Origin: an uncultured Oscillospiraceae bacterium
GTDB taxonomy: Bacteria; Bacillota; Clostridia; Oscillospirales; Oscillospiraceae
DNA: 60,322 bases
Assembly (NCBI GenBank): GCA_947629775.1
Contig: CANRFA010000010.1
Span: 1-60,322, forward strand
Reading direction: 5' to 3'
The notes beneath the pieces were generated by a model. That model did no database searches and was not told the DNA's origin. It worked only from the letters and a program-made list of their open reading frames with translations. Shown here one piece after another: positions 1 through 7,761 of the stretch. Made by a program: the position numbers and the translations under genes. The first letter of the stretch is position 1, and every line of letters begins with the position of its first letter.

Positions 1-155
1 TTCGGGCCAGCGGTTATTTCGACATCCGCACAACAAGTGGAGATAAGATAACCGCAAAGTATACGGACTGTACGGTTATCCAGCTTCAGAGCGGATACAA
101 GTTCAGTTACTCCAGAACTGTGCCCCAGACACCGACAGATTCCTCCCGGGGATAA
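1..155 (+). CDS. 3' fragment of an unidentified gene
   Basis: An open frame enters from the left window edge (codons begin at base 3) and ends at the TAA at 153-155, giving about 50 residues ending in a Thr/Ser/Pro-rich tail. The codons (ACA, AGT, GAT, AAG, ATA, TAT) are clearly more AT-rich than those of every gene downstream. I do not recognise the family; a short, beta-rich, polar C-terminus would fit a phage or surface protein, but that is only a guess. It is interesting because it lies directly against a YbjN-like gene that has no normal start. Confidence 0.4.
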   Translation, partial: RASGYFDIRTTSGDKITAKYTDCTVIQLQSGYKFSYSRTVPQTPTDSSRG

Positions 156-241
156 ATCCCCGGGGATCCTCTGCCGTCCTACTGAAGGACCTGGACTGGA
201 AGTACACCTGGGATAAGGAGAACGGGATTGTCCGCTACGTC

Positions 242-775
242 ATGAACCTGAACGGGTGCCGGTTCCGCACGGCGGAGGGCGTTCTGAGCGTGAACCCGGA
301 CTCCTTTACCGGTTTCCTGATCTGCCCCGTGGCCGCGGACCCGGCGGACCGGGACGGCATGCTCGCCGTGTCGGAGTTCCTCTCCCGGGCCAATTACAAC
401 CTGGTCCACGGCTGCTTTGAGATGGACTTCCGGGATGGCGAGATCCGCTACAGGCTCACCATCGACTGCGACGGCGTGGAGCCATCCCGGGAGATGGTGG
501 TCGACGCGCTCAACATTCCCTGCGAGATGATGGAGCGCTACGGCGACGGGCTTGTGGAGGTCATCTACGCCGTCCGCACGGCGGAAGAGGCGGTGAAGCG
601 CTGCGAGAGCGGAAATCCCGTTCTGAACTCCATGCTCCGCCAGCTGCGCAGCGCTCCCGAGGAGTTCCTGGACGGCTTCCGCGCCTTCCTGGCCCGGCAG
701 ATGGAGGATTCCGCGGCAGAAGAGGAGGAAACGGACGACGGGGAGCGGGACGACAGCGGCTTTCCCGCCTCCTGA
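242..775 (+). CDS. YbjN-like domain protein, 5' end abnormal
   Basis: The 177 residues from the first ATG resemble the YbjN / type III secretion chaperone-like fold: an alternating beta-alpha pattern with a conserved stretch around residues 35-75 and an acidic tail rich in Glu and Asp. YbjN-like similarity continues in frame upstream of this ATG back to about base 182 (Leu-Lys-Asp-Leu-Asp-Trp-Lys-Tyr), but there is no ATG, GTG or TTG there and no good ribosome-binding site. The real protein therefore either begins at a rare codon near 182 or has lost its first residues in a rearrangement. Function in Gram-positive bacteria is not established. No operon partner is visible. Confidence 0.6.
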   Translation: MNLNGCRFRTAEGVLSVNPDSFTGFLICPVAADPADRDGMLAVSEFLSRANYNLVHGCFEMDFRDGEIRYRLTIDCDGVEPSREMVVDALNIPCEMMERYGDGLVEVIYAVRTAEEAVKRCESGNPVLNSMLRQLRSAPEEFLDGFRAFLARQMEDSAAEEEETDDGERDDSGFPAS

Positions 776-946
776 TGTCGCTCCGCGCTTCCACGGGAGG
801 CGAGCTCGCCTCCGGGCCCGCCTCTGAGGAGTGCGACCCTTTCCGGACGGTTTCCTGACGGGGGCGGAGCAGGCGGCTGCGGGGTCCATCGGATCGCGGA
901 GCCGCGGCCTCCGGAGAATTCCGGGAAAGAGACAGCGACACATGCG

Positions 947-995
947 GAAAACAGACACCCGTTCGAAGACCCTTTCGGGCTCTTCGGACGGGTGT
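947..995 (-). terminator. Terminator of the Suv3-like gene
   Basis: A near-perfect 15-bp stem (955-969 paired with 981-995, one G-U/mismatch position) with an 11-base loop. Read on the minus strand it is followed by TTTT at 947-950, just past the stop codon of the helicase gene. Confidence 0.75.
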
Positions 996-1005
996 TTCGC
1001 GTCTC

Positions 1006-3231
1006 TCAGTGTTTGCGGGTCCAGTGGGGCCGGGAAGAGGAAGCCCTGCGGTTGCGGAGAAAGCAGGCGTCGCAGAGCCGCCCGTGATGGTGGAGGGGAA
1101 GAGGTTTTCCGCACTGGTCGCAGAAGCGGATGTTGTTGCGCAGGCGGTGGAGCAGGATTTCGTTGATCTCGTCGGCTACCGCCTCCCGGGAATCGTAGAG
1201 CCGGTCCTCGTCGATTGGGCAGTCGAAGGTTCTGCAGAAAGAGAAGTAGAGGTCCAGCTTCCGGTAGTGCTGCTCCAGGGCGGGCAGGGTGCGCTCCCCC
1301 TCCGGCAGGGCCGGCGGTTCGATGGCCAGCCCCTGCTGCCAGCGCTGGAGGTACTGGAAGAACAGATCCCGCAGGGGATCCTCCGTTTCGTCAAAGGGAA
1401 TGTTGGCCGCCCGCAGTTCCTGCTCCTTCGAGAGCAGAAACCCCATCTCCCGCATTTTGGAAATCAGGGAGATGTAGCGGGAGATGTCCAGCTTGATATA
1501 GGGCTCCACCGTGGGCATGCGGTTCCACTCGGTGAGCACCTCCAGCAGGTCGAAGTCCACCTGGAGCACCAGGTCGGAAAACCCCACCACGGCGTGCTGC
1601 AGGGGCGGGACCACGGCGTCCAGGCCGGCCCGGATGGCCGCCAGGTTCTGGGTGGCCCCCACATAGCCCTTGCTGTACATCCCGTAGCGGCCCGCCCGGC
1701 CGGCGATCTGTTTGATCTCCTCGGCCTTCAGCTCCCGCCGCTCCACGCCGTCAAACTTTTCCGTCTCCATGAAGATGATGCGGCGGATAGGCAGGTTGAG
1801 TCCCATGCCGATGGCGTCTGTGGAGACCACATACTGCATGTCCCCGTTGAGAAAGCCCTCCATCTGCCGGCGGCGGGTGGAATAGGGGAGGGCCCCATAG
1901 ATGATGGCGGGCTCCTTGCCGTTCTGCCGCAGGTCCTCCGCCACGCTCAGCACCCCCACCTTGGAGAAGGTGATGAGGGCGTCCCCAGGCTGCACCCGCT
2001 CGTAATCCACCGTGCGGCTCATGCAGACGAGGGGGGTCTTGCGCTGGTGAATGATCACCTCGCTGGTGTCGCCGCAGCTTTCAATGAGCCGCAACAGCAG
2101 AGGGCGGGTCTCCGGCGCGGCGCACAGGTGAACCTCCGGGGCCTGCACGCCCAGGATGGCACGGGTCCAGGCGTATCCCCGCTGACGGTCCGCGATCATC
2201 TGGCACTCGTCGATGACCGCCACGTCGTAGCGCTGCTTCAGATCCAGCTTCTCGGCGGTGGCCGCCATGTGGGTGTCGCCCTCCTGGAAATCTTCCTCCT
2301 CCCCGGTGGAGAGGGAGCAGCGGATGTCCGCGTCCAGCAGGGTCTCCTGGGCCTCCAGAGCAAGCAGGCGCAGCGGAGCCAGGTAAACGCCGGTCTCCGC
2401 CCGGATCAGCCGCTGAAAGCCCTCGTAGGTCTTGCCGGTATTGGTGCCGCCCAGATGAACCACGAAGTGCCGGCGCATGGCCCGGGCTTCCGGGTATTCG
2501 TCCTTGGGGTTGAGGGCCACCAGCAGGGAGAGGCTGGTGCGGATGGCGGTGGGGACGTACCAGACAGCCCAGACGCTGGCCAGTCCCTCCCGCAGCAGCT
2601 GGCTGCCGGGAAAGTTCTCCCGGGTGAGCATGGCCTTCAGATCCGCCTCCGGCTGGCTGGCCCGGAAGTCGCCGGAGACCTGGCGGGCCACCGCCAGCAG
2701 CACCTCCGGGTAGGAGCGGATGACCTCTCCGGCCAGCGGGGAACGGGAGGACTGGAGCCAGGTGTGGCAGCGGAGGAAGTTTTTCCAGTGGACGGGCAGC
2801 TCCCGTTCGATGCACCGCTGCCGCAGGGAGAGAAACTGCTGCAGCCAGGCCTGAATCTGGGTAAAGCGGAGACCGGTCTCCCGCTTCTGGCTTTCGAGCC
2901 GCTCCAGAAGGGCCTCGTGGTAGCGCAGGGCCAGCAGAGAGGCCAGGGAGTCGTCCCGCTCCGCTTCGTTCCAGGCCCGCTCCAGCAGAAGGGCGGCGGG
3001 ACTCTCCGGGCGGGCGGATTCCTCCTCCCTGCGGTGGCGGGCCTGAAAGTCCTGAAAGCGGCTGTCCCGCTCCCCGGCCAGCACATCTTCCCGCCCCCAG
3101 ACCCGGATTTCCCCGTTCCGGTAGGGCATATAGCCCGGTCTGGGCAGGAGCGTGCGCATCAGATCCTCCGTCCAGCCCCGCTGCCGGAGCTGCCGCACGT
3201 CCCACAGGACCCTGTTCTTATGGCTGGCCAT
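1006..3231 (-). CDS. Suv3-type ATP-dependent RNA helicase with C-terminal zinc motif
   Basis: This 741-residue protein is a superfamily 2 helicase of the mitochondrial Suv3 (SUPV3L1) type. Walker A is GGTNTGKT at 261-268, the DExx box is DECQ at 341-344, and the motif VI region reads QIAGRAGRYG. The spacing and the GGTNTGKT form fit Suv3 rather than DEAD-box or Ski2 helicases. The first 250 residues are a poorly conserved, helix-rich extension. The last 40 carry two CxxC pairs (Cys704, Cys707, Cys720, Cys723), a likely treble-clef or ribbon zinc site, not part of the mitochondrial enzyme as I know it. Expected role is 3'-5' unwinding of structured RNA in turnover. It is monocistronic, with its own terminator. 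Identification of the family is strong; the exact substrate is not known. Confidence 0.85.
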   Translation of the reverse strand: MASHKNRVLWDVRQLRQRGWTEDLMRTLLPRPGYMPYRNGEIRVWGREDVLAGERDSRFQDFQARHRREEESARPESPAALLLERAWNEAERDDSLASLLALRYHEALLERLESQKRETGLRFTQIQAWLQQFLSLRQRCIERELPVHWKNFLRCHTWLQSSRSPLAGEVIRSYPEVLLAVARQVSGDFRASQPEADLKAMLTRENFPGSQLLREGLASVWAVWYVPTAIRTSLSLLVALNPKDEYPEARAMRRHFVVHLGGTNTGKTYEGFQRLIRAETGVYLAPLRLLALEAQETLLDADIRCSLSTGEEEDFQEGDTHMAATAEKLDLKQRYDVAVIDECQMIADRQRGYAWTRAILGVQAPEVHLCAAPETRPLLLRLIESCGDTSEVIIHQRKTPLVCMSRTVDYERVQPGDALITFSKVGVLSVAEDLRQNGKEPAIIYGALPYSTRRRQMEGFLNGDMQYVVSTDAIGMGLNLPIRRIIFMETEKFDGVERRELKAEEIKQIAGRAGRYGMYSKGYVGATQNLAAIRAGLDAVVPPLQHAVVGFSDLVLQVDFDLLEVLTEWNRMPTVEPYIKLDISRYISLISKMREMGFLLSKEQELRAANIPFDETEDPLRDLFFQYLQRWQQGLAIEPPALPEGERTLPALEQHYRKLDLYFSFCRTFDCPIDEDRLYDSREAVADEINEILLHRLRNNIRFCDQCGKPLPLHHHGRLCDACFLRNRRASSSRPHWTRKH

Positions 3232-3331
3232 GGCTGTTTCCTCCTTGCTGCCCTGGGGCAGTTCTCATAGTATAGCCCGGATCGGGGGGAGATTCAACTG
3301 AAAATGTTGGCCCCGGCAGTCCTTCTGTGTC

Positions 3332-3356
3332 ACCCGGACCTGTTCCCGCATAGGAT
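3332..3356 (+). promoter_or_regulatory. Possible mother-cell sigma (sigmaK/E-like) promoter of spoVM
   Basis: CATAGGAT at 3349-3356 resembles the CATAnnnT -10 element of mother-cell sigma factors, with AC at 3332-3333 placed 15 bases upstream as for a sigmaK -35. The 15-mer around the -10 (3348-3362 region, CCGCATAGGATGGAG) recurs exactly before spoIVA. Confidence 0.4.
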
Positions 3357-3403
3357 GGAGCAGCCGCAAGCGGCGAGTCGCGAGGAGGAGAGGAGGCTGG
3401 AAG

Positions 3404-3475
3404 ATGGGAATCGTGGTGGTCCGTTCCCCCAGGTGTCTGCGGGGCCTGCTGCGCAGGCTCTTCGGGCTGAAGTAG
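3404..3475 (+). CDS. spoVM: SpoVM, membrane-curvature-sensing spore coat anchor
   Basis: A 23-residue ORF preceded by AGGAGG with 7-base spacing. SpoVM in Bacillus subtilis is a 26-residue amphipathic helix that recognises the convex forespore membrane and recruits SpoIVA. The peptide here keeps the hallmark pattern: Pro at position 9, Gly at 14, Arg at 17, Gly at 21, a hydrophobic start, and alternating Leu/Arg over residues 10-20. Its place just ahead of sipL and spoIVA, whose products it functionally partners, strengthens the call greatly. It is so short that automatic gene finders usually miss it. Residue 11 is Cys rather than the usual Phe, a small oddity. Confidence 0.85.
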   Translation: MGIVVVRSPRCLRGLLRRLFGLK

Positions 3476-3573
3476 CGCGATCCCGGGGCATACATGCCCG
3501 CTTCCCCGCATATGGTGTCCATGATTCAGGGCCGTCCGGAGGCCCGGACACCAGAGCGAGGGAGCGGAAGAAC

Positions 3574-5103
3574 ATGGAACTGACATTTGAGCGCGATACG
3601 ATTGTCTGTTACGAGACGGCGGTGGAGGTGACCCTGTGCCAGGAGGAGACCCTGGAGAGCATTGTCCCCGACGCCTGTCCGGATATCCTGCGCATTGTGG
3701 ACGTCTGCGGCCAGGCGGTGCTGGGCGGCGGCCAGGCGCGGGAGGGGATGGCGGCTGTCTCGGGCACGGTCCAGGCCGGCATCCTGTACCAGCCCGAGGG
3801 AGCCGCCGGTCTGCGACGCATGGAGGTGGAGCTGCCTTTCAGCTGCCAGGCGGAGGCCCCCGGCCTCACGGAAGAGGGAAAGGTGCTGGCCTGTCCCCGC
3901 CTGCGCAGCGCGGAAGCCCGGGCGCTGAACCCCCGTAAGGTCCTGCTGCGGGTGGATCTGGCGGTGGACATCACCGCCTGCCAGCCGGTGGAGCGCGCCG
4001 TATGTCGCGGCGTCCAGGGGGAAGAGGACCAGGGGCTGTGCCAGAAGCAGTGGGACGGAGAGGACTGGCTGCTCACCGCCGTGGAGAAGCGTCCCTTCCC
4101 CTTCAGCGAAACGATCCGGCTGCAGACCGGTCAGGGGGAAGTTCCCCGGGTTCTGGCCCTGCGGGCGGAGCCCTCCTGCGGGGAGAGCAAGCTCATCGGG
4201 AACCGCCTGATCTGCAAGGGAGCGGTGGAGATTCACATGCTGCTGCAGGAGCCGGGAGGAGGTATGAACGCCGCCCGGGAGAGCCTGCCCTTCTCCCAGG
4301 TGCTGGAGGTGCCGGCGGCGGGCGAGAACGGAGACTGCCAGGTGGAGGTGGCCGTCACCGCCCTGAACTGGGACGTAAATCCTGGGGACGACGGAGAGCT
4401 GGAGGTGGAACTGGTGCTGGAGGCCCAGGCCATGGTGCGCGCCCCCCGCCCGGTAACGCTGCTCCAGGATCTCTACAGTACCGCCTGGGAGGTGGAGACA
4501 GAGCGGGAGAAGCAGGTCTTCTGCCGGCTGGAAGAGCAGTCCATCCGGCCCCAGGCGGCCCGGGAGATGGTGGAAACCGGAGAGATGGTGCGGGGCGTAG
4601 TGGACGCCCGGCTGGCCCTGGGCCAGGTGACCCGGGCCCGGGAGGGCGGACAGGCGGTGCTGACCGCGGAAGGCTGGATCACGGTCCTCTATCTGGATGA
4701 GAACGGAACGGTCCAGTGCGCGCGGCGGACGGTGCCCGTGACCTGCCGGCTGGACTGTCCGGAGGGCAGTCGCTGCGAGTGCCGCTGCCGCAGCGCCGGA
4801 GAGATCTTCGCGGCTCCCATGGCCGGCGGCGTGGAGGTGCGCTTCACCCTGGAGTTCCACTGCCGCACTACGTCCCGGCAGACGGTGCCCGCCGTCCGCG
4901 GCGCCCGCCTGACGGAGCCCCGGGGCGGCGAGACGGGCCCCCGGCCCTCCATTGTCCTGCGGCGGGCGGGACCGGGGGAGGAGGCCTGGGACATCGCCAA
5001 GGCCTACGGCACCACGGTGGAGCGCATCCTGAAGGCCAACGCTCTGGAGGAAGAGACCCTGCCGGAGGGGCAGATTCTCCTCATCCCCGGGGTGCGGACA
5101 TAA
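3574..5103 (+). CDS. sipL: SipL, SpoIVA-interacting coat morphogenetic protein (DUF3794 + LysM)
   Basis: A 509-residue protein starting at the ATG at 3574 behind GAGGGAGCGG. It consists of repeated DUF3794 (SPOCS) modules over roughly residues 5-430, each with the pattern of a beta-rich domain including a Pro-Asp-hydrophobic segment in the first copy. A C-terminal LysM domain of about 45 residues ends the protein (Trp-Asp-Ile-Ala...Asn-Ala-Leu...Pro-Glu-Gly). This DUF3794-LysM order is that of Clostridioides difficile SipL, whose LysM domain binds SpoIVA to localise the coat; it replaces Bacillus SpoVID functionally. It lies 33 bases before spoIVA on the same strand, consistent with co-expression in the mother cell. 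Confident call. Confidence 0.9.
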   Translation: MELTFERDTIVCYETAVEVTLCQEETLESIVPDACPDILRIVDVCGQAVLGGGQAREGMAAVSGTVQAGILYQPEGAAGLRRMEVELPFSCQAEAPGLTEEGKVLACPRLRSAEARALNPRKVLLRVDLAVDITACQPVERAVCRGVQGEEDQGLCQKQWDGEDWLLTAVEKRPFPFSETIRLQTGQGEVPRVLALRAEPSCGESKLIGNRLICKGAVEIHMLLQEPGGGMNAARESLPFSQVLEVPAAGENGDCQVEVAVTALNWDVNPGDDGELEVELVLEAQAMVRAPRPVTLLQDLYSTAWEVETEREKQVFCRLEEQSIRPQAAREMVETGEMVRGVVDARLALGQVTRAREGGQAVLTAEGWITVLYLDENGTVQCARRTVPVTCRLDCPEGSRCECRCRSAGEIFAAPMAGGVEVRFTLEFHCRTTSRQTVPAVRGARLTEPRGGETGPRPSIVLRRAGPGEEAWDIAKAYGTTVERILKANALEEETLPEGQILLIPGVRT

Positions 5104-5126
5104 TGCCGGGCCTGTCCGCATAGGAT
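5100..5126 (+). promoter_or_regulatory. Possible sigmaE-like promoter before spoIVA
   Basis: ATA at 5100-5102, a 16-base spacer, then CATAGGAT at 5119-5126. The -10 and its flank repeat the sequence before spoVM exactly over 15 bases. The GGAGG at 5127-5131 that follows is the ribosome-binding site for spoIVA. Confidence 0.35.
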
Positions 5127-5136
5127 GGAGGGAACC

Positions 5137-6636
5137 ATGCCGAAGGAGGAATTTACGTTGGAAGACCGAAAAATCTATGAGGATATCGCCCTTCGGACCG
5201 AGGGCGACATCTACATCGGCGTCGTGGGACCGGTCCGCACGGGAAAGTCCACCTTTATCAAGCGCTTCATGGAGACGCTGGTGATTCCCGGAATCGACAA
5301 CGTCTACCGGCGGGAGCGGGCCCGGGACGAACTGCCCCAGAGCGGGTCCGGGCGGACCATCATGACGGCGGAGCCAAAGTTCGTCCCCGAGGACGCCGTC
5401 ACGGTGGCGGTGGAAGGCGGAGCCTCCTTCCGGGTGCGGCTGGTGGATTGCGTGGGATACATGGTGGAGGGAGCCGTGGGCCAGCTGGAGGGGGAGAACG
5501 AACGCATGGTCACCACCCCCTGGTTCGACCACGAGATTCCCATGAAGGAGGCGGCGGAGATCGGGACCCGCAAGGTGATCTCCGAGCACTCCACCATCGG
5601 GGTGGTGATCACCACGGACGGCACCATTACGGACATTCCCCGGGAGGCCTATCTGGAGGCGGAGGAGCGGGTGATCTCCGAGCTCAAGGAACTGGGCAAG
5701 CCCTTTGTGGTGCTGCTCAACTCCGCCAGTCCGGATTCCGAGCGGGCCCGGGCCATCCGGGCGGATATTGTCCAGCGCTACGATGTCTCCTGCGAGGCGG
5801 TGAACTGTCTGGAACTGGGCCAGGAGCAGATCAACGCTCTGCTGCGGGACGTGCTGTGCGAGTTCCCCATGAAGGAACTGGATCTCTTCCTGCCCCCCTG
5901 GGTGGACGCCCTGCCCCAGGAGCATCCCATCCGGGCGGCTCTCTACGAAGCGGTGCGCCAGGGCACCGGACAGCTGCGGCGCATCCGGGACGCGGAGCGG
6001 GCGGTGGAGAGCTTCCAGGCCTGCGAGATGGTGAGCTCCGCCCGCATCACGGATATGGACCTGGGGGCCGGCATGGCCGCCGCCTGCCTGGAACTGCCCC
6101 GGGGGCTGTTTTATGAGACGCTCTCCCAGCAGTCCGGTTTTCATATTACGGATGACGGAGACCTGATGGCCCTGCTGACGGAGCTTGCGGGGGTCAAGGC
6201 CGCCTATGACAAGGTGGCGGACGCCCTCAAGGAGGTGGAGGAGACCGGCTACGGGATCGTGGTGCCCTCCATCGACTCCCTGGTGCTGGAGGAGCCGGAG
6301 ATCATGAAGCAGGGGGGACGCTATGGCGTGCGGCTGAAGGCCAGCGCCCCCAGCATCCACATGATCCGGGCGGACATCGAGACGGAGGTCTCCCCCATTG
6401 TCGGGGGCGAAAAGCAGAGCGAGGATATGATCCACTATCTGCTCTCGGAGTACGAGGGGGACTCCAGCCGCATCTGGGAGGCCAACATCTTCGGAAAGTC
6501 CCTCCACGAGCTGGTGAACGAGGATCTGAACGTGAAACTGAAGCGCATGCCGGAGGACGCCCGGGGCAAGCTGCGGGAGACCCTGCAGCGGATCATCAAC
6601 GAGGGCTCCGGAGGGCTGATCTGCATTATTCTCTGA
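5137..6636 (+). CDS. spoIVA: SpoIVA, spore coat basement-layer ATPase
   Basis: A 499-residue homologue of the ATPase that polymerises on the forespore outer membrane as the foundation of the coat (B. subtilis protein 492 residues). Walker A GPVRTGKST is at 31-39 and the N-terminal TRAFAC-like GTPase fold has evolved into an ATPase. The C-terminal end is hydrophobic with Cys-Ile-Ile-Leu as last residues, as needed for SpoVM contact. The ATG at 5137 is preferred over the one at 5125 because GGAGG at 5127-5131 lies 5 bases before it and the protein then begins like its relatives. It closes the spoVM-sipL-spoIVA cluster. Confidence 0.95.
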   Translation: MPKEEFTLEDRKIYEDIALRTEGDIYIGVVGPVRTGKSTFIKRFMETLVIPGIDNVYRRERARDELPQSGSGRTIMTAEPKFVPEDAVTVAVEGGASFRVRLVDCVGYMVEGAVGQLEGENERMVTTPWFDHEIPMKEAAEIGTRKVISEHSTIGVVITTDGTITDIPREAYLEAEERVISELKELGKPFVVLLNSASPDSERARAIRADIVQRYDVSCEAVNCLELGQEQINALLRDVLCEFPMKELDLFLPPWVDALPQEHPIRAALYEAVRQGTGQLRRIRDAERAVESFQACEMVSSARITDMDLGAGMAAACLELPRGLFYETLSQQSGFHITDDGDLMALLTELAGVKAAYDKVADALKEVEETGYGIVVPSIDSLVLEEPEIMKQGGRYGVRLKASAPSIHMIRADIETEVSPIVGGEKQSEDMIHYLLSEYEGDSSRIWEANIFGKSLHELVNEDLNVKLKRMPEDARGKLRETLQRIINEGSGGLICIIL

Positions 6637-6654
6637 TGGACGCAAAGACGGCAG

Positions 6655-6676
6655 CGGCCGCCCCGAGGGGCGGCCG
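6655..6676. terminator. Terminator between spoIVA and ltaE (convergent)
   Basis: A perfect 10-bp GC-rich inverted repeat (6655-6664 with 6667-6676) followed on the plus strand by TTT, lying between two converging genes. Confidence 0.8.
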
Positions 6677-6686
6677 TTTGGCATGT

Positions 6687-7724
6687 TCAGCGCAGGGCGC
6701 GGATATCCCGGCAGAGGGTTTCCACTTCCTCGTCCCGGGTGGCCCAGCTGGTGCAGAAGCGCACGCAGAGACGTCCGTCCGGCAGGGCCTCCTGCAGCTC
6801 GAAGATATGACTGCGCTCCAGGGTGTCCGCCTGCTCCCGGGTGAGAATCACGAACTGCTGGTTGGTGGGGCTGTCCAGGTACAGGGGAATGCCGGCCTCC
6901 AGAACGGCGTCGCGAAGGCGCATGGCCTGCTCCACCGCCTGCCGGGTGATGGTGAAGTAGAGATCTCCCTCCAGCAGGGCGGAGAACTGCAGTCCCAGCA
7001 GCCAGCCCTTGGCCAGCATGCCCCCGTTCTGCTTGATGAAGCTGCGGAAGAAGGGCTGGAGAGAGGGATGGAGCAGCACCACCGCCTCGCCGAAGAGAGC
7101 GCCGCACTTGGTTCCCCCGATGGTGAACGCGTCCGTCAGCCGGGCCAGGTCCGGCAGGGACAGGTCGCAGCGGGGGGACCCAAGACCGTAGCCCAGGCGG
7201 GCTCCGTCCAGGAAAAGCAGCAGGCCGTACTCGTCGCAGACCGCCCGGATGGCTTCCAGCTCCGCCTTCGTGTACAGAGTCCCGAACTCCGTCGGGAAGG
7301 AGAGGTAGACCAGGCGCGGGCAGGTGATGTGTTCCGGGATCTCGCTCTCCCGGAAGCGGCGGGCCTCCGCTTCGATCTGGCCGGCGGAGATCTTTCCGTC
7401 CCGGGCGGGCAGGGCGAGAATCTTGTGCCCGATGTGTTCCACGGCGCCGGTCTCGTGGACGTGGATGTGGCCGGTGTCCGCGCAGAGCACGCTCTCATAG
7501 GGGCGCAGGGCGGCGGCGATGACCGTGAAGTTGGCCTGGGTGCCGCCGGTGAGAAAGTGTACCTGGGCCCGGTCGGTTTCCAGCAGGGCGCGGATCTGGC
7601 GGGCGGCGGTCTCGCACCACACGTCCTGGCCGTACCCGCCGTAGCTCTGGGCGTTGGTGCGCTGCAGGGCCTCCAGGATGGCGGGATGGGCGCCGTGGTT
7701 ATAGTCGTTGTTCCAGCGATACAT
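6687..7724 (-). CDS. ltaE: Low-specificity L-threonine aldolase (PLP enzyme)
   Basis: A 345-residue fold-type I PLP enzyme of the threonine aldolase / beta-eliminating lyase family, cleaving L-threonine or allo-threonine to glycine and acetaldehyde. The Schiff-base lysine is Lys206 in TIGGTKCGALFGE, and Asp173 in FLDGARL is the residue that pairs with the cofactor ring nitrogen. The N-terminus (Tyr-Asn-His-Gly-Ala-His-Pro) is typical of the clade seen in gut Clostridia and Bacteroides. It is last in a minus-strand run after the phosphodiesterase and cardiolipin synthase genes, 37 bases behind cls; no functional link between them is obvious. Confidence 0.88.
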   Translation of the reverse strand: MYRWNNDYNHGAHPAILEALQRTNAQSYGGYGQDVWCETAARQIRALLETDRAQVHFLTGGTQANFTVIAAALRPYESVLCADTGHIHVHETGAVEHIGHKILALPARDGKISAGQIEAEARRFRESEIPEHITCPRLVYLSFPTEFGTLYTKAELEAIRAVCDEYGLLLFLDGARLGYGLGSPRCDLSLPDLARLTDAFTIGGTKCGALFGEAVVLLHPSLQPFFRSFIKQNGGMLAKGWLLGLQFSALLEGDLYFTITRQAVEQAMRLRDAVLEAGIPLYLDSPTNQQFVILTREQADTLERSHIFELQEALPDGRLCVRFCTSWATRDEEVETLCRDIRALR

Positions 7725-7761
7725 GAGAAGTCCTCTTTTCGGAAGTCAGGATGAGCGCGCC

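Noticed and set aside
1009-3270. Very long plus-strand frame opposite the Suv3 gene
   Set aside because: Antisense shadow in high-GC DNA: the minus strand carries all helicase motifs, the plus frame none.
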